Shown piece after piece: positions 9,200 through 16,651 of a stretch of 45,925 nucleotides of DNA; the stretch's first letter is position 1; every line of letters starts with the position of its first letter. Source of the DNA: an uncultured Porphyromonadaceae bacterium (lineage in GTDB: Bacteria; Bacteroidota; Bacteroidia; Bacteroidales; Muribaculaceae); assembly GCA_905202215.1 (NCBI GenBank), contig CAJKRG010000020.1, forward strand, positions 1 through 45,925, read 5' to 3'. A program made the position numbers and the translations under genes. A model generated the notes under the pieces. That model searched no databases, was not told the origin of the DNA, and was given only the letters and a program-made list of their open reading frames with translations.

Positions 9200-10825
9200 T
9201 TAGTTGGGTTGTTGTATATTGTCTTGTCTGCGGACAGCCAGACCGATCGGTTCGCGATGGTCGCACGAGCGCGGCAACAGAGGTTCGTAGTCGAAATAAC
9301 GTCCGAGGCCTGTCGTATCGGCACGTTCCGACACCAGCAGGAGCGTGCCTGCCGGATAAGCGGCTGCCTCTTCGAAGCTTTTTACAGTCCGTATTTTGTC
9401 GTCAAGATAGTAATTGAGAGTGAACAGACGGTGATTATAGAAATATTCAAGCGACAGCACCTGTGCCGTCGGATCGGCCGTAAGACGGTCGAGTACCCGA
9501 CGGTCGCTTCGCGGATTGAGCACTGCGGGAGCTACTACTGCAATGTAGCACAGCAGCATGGCCCACACTATGGCGATCACATGCCCTACCGCGCTATGAC
9601 GGTTGATGATCCATGCTGTTCCGGCTGCCACAGGGACCGCAAGCACAATATAGTTCCACCACCGCAGCGGTGCCATCACCACCGCGGGATGAGGCCATAT
9701 CTGCAAGGTTACTACTGCCAGAGGCGCCACAATAGCCAGCACGGCCATAAACCATGTGAATGCCCGCACGGGGCGCACTGCTGCACCGCTGTAGAATATC
9801 GAAGCCACGGCATACGCCATGAAGGGATATGCCGGCAGCAGATAGACACTGCGCTTGCTCTCGGGGATACAATAGAATACAATCACGGTCAGCGCCATAG
9901 TCAGACTGAAGAGCCCTGCCGGCGTGAGTGCCGTCCGGTTCCACCGCCGCCATGCGAAAGCGGCCATGATCACGGCGAGAGTCCATGGGAGCATTCCGGC
10001 AAGAATAGTCAGAAAATTATAATATATCGGCTGCACATGACTGTCGTATGACATCGTGCCCATGAGACGTCCGATATTCTCCTCCATCATAAGGTCGATG
10101 AAATGCTGGCCTCCCTGCTGGGCCGCTACATAGAACCACCACGCCAGCGGCAGGAGCGCCGCAAGGGCAAGCCCGAGCATTTTCCCGAGAGTCGGGAAGA
10201 AACGGTCTCCCCTAAGCAAGGCATATATGCCCATTGCAAAGCATGGTAACATTGACCCGACCGGGCCTTTGGTCAGCGCGGCACAGCTGAAAAGCGCCCA
10301 CGCGCCAAGCCAGCGCAGAGCCTTGAAACGGCAGTCGTGCCTGCGCAGCCCATAGAGCACATAGAGACCTCCGACCATACACGCCGTCAGAACCATATCG
10401 AGACGGCACGCTATGCCGGCACGGAAGACCTCGACGCTCAGGAATGTCACAAATGAAAATATAAGAGCGAATCGGGTACCGCGTTCGCGGCGCGCCCAGG
10501 CATATCCGCCCATCACCATCGCCATCAGGGCTACCACCGAGGGCAGTCGCGATATATACTCGCTGACAACGCCTCCGTTAAATACCAACGCGAAGATACT
10601 CATGAGCCACGCCAGAAACGGTGGTTTGAACGGAATATCCCCTCCGTAGTTTGTCGGCAGAATCCAGTTGCCGCTCTCAAGAATCGATACCGCCACGATA
10701 GCCTCGCGCGGTTCTCCCTTGGAATTGAAAAGTATCTCGCCAAGCCACGGCAGGAAAAGAACTGCCATCGCAAGTAAAAGCAGGAGTGCCGCTCCGGGCA
10801 TATGGGGATCGAGCCTTGATTTCAT
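9200..10825 (-). CDS. GT39/ArnT-like membrane glycosyltransferase
   Basis: The protein has 541 residues and about 11 hydrophobic segments. The first periplasmic loop has GEPREA close to the catalytic acidic position of the PMT/ArnT family, followed by the conserved amphipathic region (IPFKPPFLAWL) and an ALTKGP motif in the central helices. Members transfer sugars such as aminoarabinose or mannose from undecaprenyl-phosphate donors to lipid A or proteins on the outer face of the inner membrane. The donor and acceptor here cannot be read from sequence. The gene starts 7 bases after the DUF4919-like gene and is followed 11 bases later by ferritin. It is annotated by homology pattern as a dolichyl-phosphate-mannose-protein mannosyltransferase-like enzyme rather than true ArnT, because no arn neighbours are present. 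Confidence 0.8.
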   Translation of the reverse strand: MKSRLDPHMPGAALLLLLAMAVLFLPWLGEILFNSKGEPREAIVAVSILESGNWILPTNYGGDIPFKPPFLAWLMSIFALVFNGGVVSEYISRLPSVVALMAMVMGGYAWARRERGTRFALIFSFVTFLSVEVFRAGIACRLDMVLTACMVGGLYVLYGLRRHDCRFKALRWLGAWALFSCAALTKGPVGSMLPCFAMGIYALLRGDRFFPTLGKMLGLALAALLPLAWWFYVAAQQGGQHFIDLMMEENIGRLMGTMSYDSHVQPIYYNFLTILAGMLPWTLAVIMAAFAWRRWNRTALTPAGLFSLTMALTVIVFYCIPESKRSVYLLPAYPFMAYAVASIFYSGAAVRPVRAFTWFMAVLAIVAPLAVVTLQIWPHPAVVMAPLRWWNYIVLAVPVAAGTAWIINRHSAVGHVIAIVWAMLLCYIAVVAPAVLNPRSDRRVLDRLTADPTAQVLSLEYFYNHRLFTLNYYLDDKIRTVKSFEEAAAYPAGTLLLVSERADTTGLGRYFDYEPLLPRSCDHREPIGLAVRRQDNIQQPN

Positions 10826-10832
10826 CTTCAGA

Positions 10833-11567
10833 TCAGTTTTGTGGTGTATTCTCGAGTTCCGACGGATGTTTTATGAAGTATTGGCGCAACATCTCCGCGA
10901 TATCGAAATAATAACCCTCCTGTGTATTTTTCGCATTCTTCTCCACAGCGATAAAGTCATAGTGCGGAGGCTCGAAACGCTGACTCTGGGCCGTCTTTCC
11001 CGAAAGATTGAGAAAATCGTACTCATGCTGCGGATATACCACGATAAATGCGTTATCAGGATCAGTTCCCTTCCCGGAAGCCGCGATCACAAGGAGCAGA
11101 TGATTAAGCTTATACTGCCATATGCGCGCAAGATCGCATTTGCCATTCTGCTCATACACAAAAATACGGTTGGTGAGCTGACGCAAGTCTACCGGATTGT
11201 CGTCGAGCACCTGAAGCGCATAGTCGAGCATCTTCGTGCGGTCGGCGCGTGTGCGCTTGGCCTTGGCATATATCGGCTGGAGCTCCTGAAGCAAGGTCGG
11301 ATTCGGAGCCTCGCGATAGGGGTCGTAATCTTCCTGAAAGAATGTACCGTAATAGAAATACTGGAATTCCTCGGCCGTCATGGTGGTATCATTGGCCGTA
11401 AATGCTTTCAGAAGCCTGGGATAGTAATATTTCGAATTTTCGTCGGTTGTCGAACGGGCTATAGCATCGAGATCTGGACGGCCCAGCTCCTCGCGGGCAC
11501 CTCCCTTGGCAAATGCGGTCACCGAGACCGCTATGGCGATTGCAGATAGAACAGATCGTAGATTCAT
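10833..11567 (-). CDS. DUF4919-like exported protein
   Basis: The true start is the Met at 11567 (MNLRSVLSAIAIAVSVTAFA), which opens a signal peptide. Its ATG overlaps the stop of the DUF456 gene as ATGA, so extension to 12077 in the same frame is a shadow of that gene. The protein has 244 residues. The mature part is mostly helical, with DPYREAPNP, a TPR-like central helix set (residues about 95-150), and HEYDFLNLSGK. This is the pattern of the Bacteroidales DUF4919 family, whose function is unknown. It is encoded between an inner-membrane protein and a GT39 enzyme, which suggests an envelope role. No catalytic motif was recognised. Confidence 0.7.
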   Translation of the reverse strand: MNLRSVLSAIAIAVSVTAFAKGGAREELGRPDLDAIARSTTDENSKYYYPRLLKAFTANDTTMTAEEFQYFYYGTFFQEDYDPYREAPNPTLLQELQPIYAKAKRTRADRTKMLDYALQVLDDNPVDLRQLTNRIFVYEQNGKCDLARIWQYKLNHLLLVIAASGKGTDPDNAFIVVYPQHEYDFLNLSGKTAQSQRFEPPHYDFIAVEKNAKNTQEGYYFDIAEMLRQYFIKHPSELENTPQN

Positions 11568-12046
11568 AATACTGAGGCGGCCGTTATGCCGCAGATTGAA
11601 CACGACACCACGGCGCGCAGCCCGGTGTCGCACAGAAAATTTATGAAAGTCGGAGAGAAAACCGGAAGATGGCCACGTCCCGCGGGAGTACTGCGGAAAG
11701 CAAGTGCGCCAAGCACCGCGCCGAGAGCGCTTCCGCTGATAATGGAGGCCGAAGTCGGAGCGGCTACATAGCCGAGCAACGCGCCGGCGATGGCTCCGAC
11801 CGTGACATACGGATTGCCCGACCGGATGACCGCGTCGCGTCTGGGCGTAAAAATACCGATGCCTACAACAAGCACCGCGGCCACAAACCAGAACACCAGC
11901 ACGCTTCCGTCTATATACGGAGCACCCGCAAACCACGCGCACGACATGCCCGCATAGGACAATACAACACCCGGCAGACGGGGTACAAAACAAGCGAGCA
12001 CCCCGAGGGCACAGAGTACTATGGCGGTTATGGCGAGTGCTGACAT
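11564..12046 (-). CDS. DUF456 family membrane protein
   Basis: The protein has 160 residues with four or five transmembrane stretches. It begins with ITAIVLCALGVLACFVPRLPG, the typical opening of DUF456 (ending in a PxLPG turn). A Gly/Ala-rich hairpin near residues 80-115 (GAIAGALLGYVAAP) resembles the glycine-zipper seen in this family. Function is unknown. The gene is first in a unit with the DUF4919-like, GT39 and ferritin genes, and overlaps the next gene by ATGA. A -7 box (TATCTTTG, 12082-12075) lies 29 bases upstream of the start. Confidence 0.8.
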   Translation of the reverse strand: MSALAITAIVLCALGVLACFVPRLPGVVLSYAGMSCAWFAGAPYIDGSVLVFWFVAAVLVVGIGIFTPRRDAVIRSGNPYVTVGAIAGALLGYVAAPTSASIISGSALGAVLGALAFRSTPAGRGHLPVFSPTFINFLCDTGLRAVVSCSICGITAASVL

Positions 12047-12074
12047 AGACTGAATATTCGGTTTTTGTGAAAGA

Positions 12075-12082
12075 CAAAGATA
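12075..12082 (-). promoter_or_regulatory. -7 box for the DUF456-DUF4919-GT39-ferritin unit
   Basis: TATCTTTG on the minus strand matches TAnnTTTG and lies 29 bases before the ATG at 12046. No clear TTTG is found at the -33 position, so this is a half-match. Confidence 0.45.
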
Positions 12083-12163
12083 GCTATTTCAGCCTTGCCC
12101 GCATTCCTTTTTAACTAAAATTAATCTTTAGTCACGGAGCATTCGAAGCACACCGGAAAATTT

Positions 12164-12195
12164 TTTGGCAATGATGAAACTTTTATGTACTTTTG
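12164..12195 (+). promoter_or_regulatory. Promoter of the rluB-asnS unit
   Basis: TTTG (12164-12167), 20 bases, TACTTTTG (12188-12195). This is a full match to the Bacteroidetes consensus and is divergent from the DUF456 promoter. The start site near 12202 gives a leader of about 145 bases that holds short palindromes (ACTGAAAACAGT at about 12209) but nothing I recognise as a riboswitch. Confidence 0.65.
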
Positions 12196-12345
12196 TGCGT
12201 CTAATCAACTGAAAACAGTCTTTCCACGTTTTTCAACGTCAGTTCAAGTTATTGAAATATAAAACACAAACAAAGAAAGTACTTTCACGAAAAAATCTAC
12301 TCTTCTAATCATTGCCGAGAGGTAATACAACAAGCAAAGACAATT

Positions 12346-13779
12346 ATGGAATCGAATTCGAACGAAAAGAAACCCAAACGCCCCCGCATCGGGCAGACCT
12401 ATCGCGTGTCGGAAGGACAGAATACCGACGAACGCCCGCGCTTCCAGCGCCCCGAAGGAAACGAAGACGGCGAATATCGCCCGAAACGTCCCTATCAGCC
12501 GCGTCCTCAGGGCGGCTATAACAACGGATATCAGCAACGCAACAACTACAATAACGGAGGCTACCAGCAGCGTCCCGGTGCATATCAGCCACGCCCCTAC
12601 CAGCCGCGGCCCCAGCGTCCCGACTTCGAAAACAACGAAGGCCATACAGCCGAGAACGGCGAGGAACAGCAGCGTCCCGCATACCAGCCCAGGCCCTATC
12701 AGCCACGTCCTCAGAACGGATACGGAAACAACCGCCAGGGAGCTTACAACAACCGTCAGCAGGGAGGATACCAGCCACGTCAGAACGGCGGCTACAACAA
12801 TCGCCAGGGACAGCCTCGTCAGCAGGGTGGCTACAACAACCGGCAAGGAGGATACAACAATAACCGCCAGAACGGCTATAACAATAACCGCCAGGGAGGC
12901 TACAACAACCGTCCGAACGGATACGGAAACAACCGTCAGGGTGGCTACAACAACCGTCAGCAGGGAGGATACCAGCAACAGGGCGGTTTCCCGGCACGCG
13001 GCAAGAGTTTCACTCCGCGTCCGAAACCGGTGGAATACGAAATGCCGATTCCGGATCCCAACGAACAGATCCGTCTCAACAAATATATGAGCAATGCCGG
13101 CATATGCTCGCGTCGCGAGGCCGACGAATTCATCCAGCAGGGCCTCGTGAAGGTCAATGGCGTCATCGTGACCGAACTCGGCACCAAGATCTCGCACAGC
13201 GACGTAGTCGAATACGATGAGAAGGTGGTGACCATGGAGCGCAAATGCTATATTCTGCTCAACAAACCCAAAGACTGCGTGACCACCAGCGACGATCCCA
13301 ACGGACGTCTCACCGTCATGGATCTTGTCAAAGGAGCATGCAACGAACGCATATACCCCGTCGGACGCCTCGACCGCAACACCACCGGCGTACTCCTGCT
13401 CACCAACGACGGTGATCTTGCATCGAAACTCACCCATCCCAAGTTCGTCAAGAAAAAGATATATCACGTATGGTGTGACCGCGACATCGCCGAAGACGAT
13501 ATGCAGCGTATCGCTGACGGTATCGAACTCGAGGACGGTCCCATCCACGCCGATGCCATCAGCTACGCGACCGAGACCGACCGCAATCAGGCCGGCATCG
13601 AGATCCATTCGGGCCGTAACCGCATCGTGCGCCGTATCTTCGAGAGCCTCGGATACCACGTGACAAAACTCGACCGCGTATACTTCGCAGGTCTTACGAA
13701 GAAAAACCTGCCCCGCGGACGCTGGCGCTACCTCACCCAGGAAGAGGTAAACTACCTTAAAATGGGCTCTTTCGAATAA
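12346..13779 (+). CDS. rluB: RluB/RsuA-family pseudouridine synthase with long low-complexity N-terminus
   Basis: Residues about 241-300 form an S4 RNA-binding domain (IRLNKYMSNAGICSRREAD). The catalytic domain follows with GRLDRNTTGVLLLTNDGD, whose Asp is the catalytic residue of the RsuA/RluB/E/F group, and with NRIVRRIFESLGY near the end. The expected reaction is uridine to pseudouridine in 23S rRNA (helix 89 region if RluB). The unusual part is residues 1-240: short repeats of YQPRP and GGYNNRQ, nearly all Gln, Asn, Gly, Tyr, Arg and Pro, which should be disordered and bind RNA. RluB proteins are usually 240-300 residues, so this one is almost double. A long open frame on the opposite strand (12244-13659) is a compositional shadow. 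asnS follows after 14 bases. Confidence 0.9.
   Translation: MESNSNEKKPKRPRIGQTYRVSEGQNTDERPRFQRPEGNEDGEYRPKRPYQPRPQGGYNNGYQQRNNYNNGGYQQRPGAYQPRPYQPRPQRPDFENNEGHTAENGEEQQRPAYQPRPYQPRPQNGYGNNRQGAYNNRQQGGYQPRQNGGYNNRQGQPRQQGGYNNRQGGYNNNRQNGYNNNRQGGYNNRPNGYGNNRQGGYNNRQQGGYQQQGGFPARGKSFTPRPKPVEYEMPIPDPNEQIRLNKYMSNAGICSRREADEFIQQGLVKVNGVIVTELGTKISHSDVVEYDEKVVTMERKCYILLNKPKDCVTTSDDPNGRLTVMDLVKGACNERIYPVGRLDRNTTGVLLLTNDGDLASKLTHPKFVKKKIYHVWCDRDIAEDDMQRIADGIELEDGPIHADAISYATETDRNQAGIEIHSGRNRIVRRIFESLGYHVTKLDRVYFAGLTKKNLPRGRWRYLTQEEVNYLKMGSFE
12490..12990 (+). repeat. Low-complexity coding repeat in rluB
   Basis: The DNA consists of many imperfect copies of two short units, one coding YQPRP (12494 onward) and the other coding GGYNNRQ or NGYNNNRQ (12720-12975). 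The repeats stay in frame. Copy number could vary by slippage or recombination, changing only the length of the disordered tail. Confidence 0.7.
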
Positions 13780-13793
13780 TTCATCAGCATTAT

Positions 13794-15182
13794 ATGAAAC
13801 GCACTAAAATATCCGACATCTTCAACCCCGCCCTTGTCGGCACGCGTGTAAGCGTGAAAGGCTGGGTGCGCACACGCCGCGGCAATAAGCACGTACAGTT
13901 CGTGGCGCTCAACGACGGTTCGACCGTAGCCAACCTCCAGATTGTATTCGATCTCGAGAAATTTTCTGACGAAGATCTCAAACCCGTCACTACAGGTTCG
14001 TCAATCCACGTAGAAGGTATCCTCGTCGAAAGCATGGGCAAAGGCCAGAGCTACGAGGTACAGGCCGACACTCTCGAGATCTACGGCACCGCCGACCCCG
14101 AGACATATCCTCTCCAGAAAAAAGGGCATACCCTCGAATTCCTGCGCGAAAAGGCCCATCTGCGCCCCCGCACCGCCACTTTCGGCGCCATCCTTCGCGT
14201 TCGCAGCGCACTTGCCTTCGCTATTCATAAGTTTTTCAACGAAAAAGGCTTCTTCTATCTCAACACACCTCTTATCACAGCCAGTGACTGTGAAGGAGCC
14301 GGCGCGATGTTCCAGGTGACCACACTTCCTCTCGACAAGCTGCCCAAGACAGAAGACGGCAAAGTAGACTATTCGAAAGACTTCTTCGGCAAGCCCACCG
14401 CACTCACCGTCAGCGGACAGCTCGAAGGCGAGCTCGGCGCCACAGCCCTCGGTGCGATATATACTTTCGGTCCGACCTTCCGCGCCGAAAACAGCAACAC
14501 ACCGCGCCATCTGTCGGAGTTCTGGATGATCGAACCCGAAATGGCTTTCTATGACATCGCCGACAACATGGATCTCGCTGAAGAGTTCGTGAAATACTGC
14601 ATCGGCTACGCCCTCGAGCATTGCCGCGCCGACATCGAATTCCTCGCCGAGCATTTCGACAAAGAGCTTATCGAACGCCTCGAATTTGTACTTCACAACG
14701 ACTTCGTGCGCCTCACATATACCGAAGGCGTCGAAATTCTGAAAGCATCCGGCAAGAAATTCGAATTCCCTGTTGACTGGGGCACCGACCTACAGAGCGA
14801 ACATGAACGCTATCTCGTCGAAGAGCACTTCAAGAAACCCGTGATACTCACCGATTACCCCAAAGAAATCAAGGCTTTCTACATGAAGCAGAACGAAGAC
14901 GGCAAGACCGTGCGTGCCATGGACGTCCTCTTCCCAAAAATCGGCGAAATCATTGGCGGCAGCGAACGCGAGGCCGATTATGACAAACTGCTCGCCCGTA
15001 TCGAGGAACTCAATATCCCGATGAAAGACATGTGGTGGTATCTCGACACACGCCGCTACGGTACAGTGCCCCACAGCGGCTTCGGTCTCGGCTTCGAACG
15101 CCTCGTACTCTTCGTGACAGGCATGACCAATATCCGCGACGTCATCGCGTTCCCCCGCACCCCCGGTAACGCCGAATTCTAA
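13794..15182 (+). CDS. asnS: Asparaginyl-tRNA synthetase
   Basis: The protein has 462 residues, normal for bacterial AsnRS. An N-terminal OB-fold anticodon-binding domain (VSVKGWVRTRRGNKHVQF) is followed by the class II catalytic core. Motif 2 is FRAENSNTPRHLSEFWMIEPE (shown split as FRAENSNTPRHLSEF and WMIEPE) and motif 3 is GFGLGFERLVLFVTG. The C-terminal end FPRTPGNAEF is the usual AsnRS ending. It charges tRNA-Asn with asparagine in the cytosol. It lies 14 bases after rluB and is probably co-transcribed with it. A strong hairpin with a T-rich tail follows at 15200-15246. Confidence 0.97.
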   Translation: MKRTKISDIFNPALVGTRVSVKGWVRTRRGNKHVQFVALNDGSTVANLQIVFDLEKFSDEDLKPVTTGSSIHVEGILVESMGKGQSYEVQADTLEIYGTADPETYPLQKKGHTLEFLREKAHLRPRTATFGAILRVRSALAFAIHKFFNEKGFFYLNTPLITASDCEGAGAMFQVTTLPLDKLPKTEDGKVDYSKDFFGKPTALTVSGQLEGELGATALGAIYTFGPTFRAENSNTPRHLSEFWMIEPEMAFYDIADNMDLAEEFVKYCIGYALEHCRADIEFLAEHFDKELIERLEFVLHNDFVRLTYTEGVEILKASGKKFEFPVDWGTDLQSEHERYLVEEHFKKPVILTDYPKEIKAFYMKQNEDGKTVRAMDVLFPKIGEIIGGSEREADYDKLLARIEELNIPMKDMWWYLDTRRYGTVPHSGFGLGFERLVLFVTGMTNIRDVIAFPRTPGNAEF

Positions 15183-15199
15183 TAAAGTTACAAAATTAT

Positions 15200-15246
15200 A
15201 AGTTAGGAGTTAGAAGTTTTCTGCTTCCAGCTCCTAACTTTTCTTT
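15200..15246 (+). terminator. Terminator after asnS, made from a dispersed palindromic repeat
   Basis: Left arm AAGTTAGGAGTTAGAAG (15200-15216) pairs with CTTCCAGCTCCTAACTT (15224-15240), with one G-U pair and one mismatch, followed by TTCTTTT. Fourteen bases of the left arm (AGGAGTTAGAAGTT) recur exactly at 26172-26185. Confidence 0.75.
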
Positions 15247-15287
15247 TATCAAAATGGTTGTAACTTCTAAATCATAACTGAAATAAA

Positions 15288-16484
15288 ATGCCAAAAGTAT
15301 CAAAGCGTGGCTGCGAAATGCCTGCCTCTCCTATTCGCCGTCTGGTGCCGCTGGCCGATAAAGCCAAGGCGCGTGGTGTCAAAGTATATCATCTCAACAT
15401 CGGGCAGCCCGATGTTCCCACTCCCCCCGAAGCCTTCGAGGCTCTCAGAAACATAGACCGGAAGATTCTCGAATACAGCCCTTCGGCCGGTCTTCTTTCG
15501 CTCCGCGAGAAACTGCGCCAATATTACAAACGATTCAATATCGACGTGGAGACCGACGACATCATCGTCACCTCAGGAGGCTCCGAAGCGGTGCTTTTCG
15601 CCTTCATGGCATGTCTCGATCCAGGCGACGAAATCATCGTTCCGGAACCGGCATATGCCAATTACATGGCTTTTGCCATATCGGCCGGAGCAAAAATCGT
15701 CACAGTGCCGTCAAGTATCGACAATGGCTTCGAGCTGCCGCCGGTCGAAGAATTCGAAAAACTCATAACGCCGCGTACCAAAGGCATCCTCATCTGCAAC
15801 CCCAACAACCCCACGGGCTATCTGTATACGATGAAGGAAATGCTGCAAATACGCGATCTCGTGCTTAAATACGATCTATTTCTCTTCTCCGACGAGGTAT
15901 ACCGCGAATTCTGCTACACGGGCGCGCCATACATATCGGCGTTTCATCTCCCGGGAATAGAAGACAAGGTCGTGCTCATAGATTCTGTGTCGAAACGCTA
16001 CAACGAATGCGGCATCCGCATAGGCGCTCTCATTACAAAGCACAAGGAACTTAAAGCCAATGTGATGAAATTCTGTCAGGCCCGTCTGAGTCCTCCGCTC
16101 ATCGGTCAGATCGTAGCCGAAGCCTCTATCGATGCCTCGCCCGAATACATGCTCGCCACATATAATGAATATGTAGAGCGCCGTAAATTTCTCGTCGACC
16201 GCATAAACAAGATTCCGGGATGCTACACTCCAATACCGATGGGGGCCTTCTATACGGTCGTACGCCTGCCGGTCGACGATGCCGATCGCTTCTGCAGCTG
16301 GTGTCTCGACGAATTCGAATACGAAGGCGCCACAGTATTCATGGCTCCGGCCTCTGGCTTCTACACGACTCCTGGCAGAGGTACAGACGAGGTCAGAATG
16401 GCATATGTACTCGACAAAACCGAGCTTGACCGCGCTCTGACGGTACTGGAAGAGGCTTTGAAGGCATATCCGGGCCGAAAATAA
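15288..16484 (+). CDS. PLP-dependent class I/II aminotransferase (aspartate aminotransferase-like)
   Basis: The protein has 398 residues with a fold-type I aminotransferase pattern: GQPDVPTPPE near the N-terminus, the cofactor-contacting NPNNPTG, SDEVYREF (Asp and Tyr against the PLP ring), and SVSKRYNECGIRIG. The Lys in the last motif is the Schiff-base residue, and its Arg binds the substrate carboxylate. The substrate is probably aspartate or an aromatic amino acid with 2-oxoglutarate, and cannot be fixed by eye. The gene stands alone between the asnS terminator and the glycogen operon promoter. Confidence 0.88.
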   Translation: MPKVSKRGCEMPASPIRRLVPLADKAKARGVKVYHLNIGQPDVPTPPEAFEALRNIDRKILEYSPSAGLLSLREKLRQYYKRFNIDVETDDIIVTSGGSEAVLFAFMACLDPGDEIIVPEPAYANYMAFAISAGAKIVTVPSSIDNGFELPPVEEFEKLITPRTKGILICNPNNPTGYLYTMKEMLQIRDLVLKYDLFLFSDEVYREFCYTGAPYISAFHLPGIEDKVVLIDSVSKRYNECGIRIGALITKHKELKANVMKFCQARLSPPLIGQIVAEASIDASPEYMLATYNEYVERRKFLVDRINKIPGCYTPIPMGAFYTVVRLPVDDADRFCSWCLDEFEYEGATVFMAPASGFYTTPGRGTDEVRMAYVLDKTELDRALTVLEEALKAYPGRK

Positions 16485-16523
16485 ATGTTATGCGACATGT
16501 TTTGATAAAAAGCCCGCATAATC

Positions 16524-16555
16524 TTTGCCAACGCAGAAAAAAAAGTGTAAATTCG
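16524..16555 (+). promoter_or_regulatory. Promoter of the glycogen operon
   Basis: TTTG (16524-16527), 20 bases, TAAATTCG (16548-16555), one mismatch from TAnnTTTG. It is the best candidate in the 167-base gap before the debranching enzyme gene, leaving a leader of about 90 bases. Confidence 0.5.
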
Positions 16556-16651
16556 CCGTTGATACCATATCCCCTTTATACGTTTTAAACGGGATTAAAA
16601 AGAAAAACGACAATAAAACACAACTAATATACCTAACCATCTTAAACCAAT

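Noticed and set aside
12490..12990. Possible CRISPR or satellite array
   Set aside because: The repeats are short, imperfect and in frame with the rluB coding sequence, with no regular spacers.
12244..13659. Long open frame on the minus strand opposite rluB
   Set aside because: Its protein is a run of Val, Leu and Ser repeats that mirror the Asn/Arg/Gln repeat codons of rluB. There is no promoter or domain.
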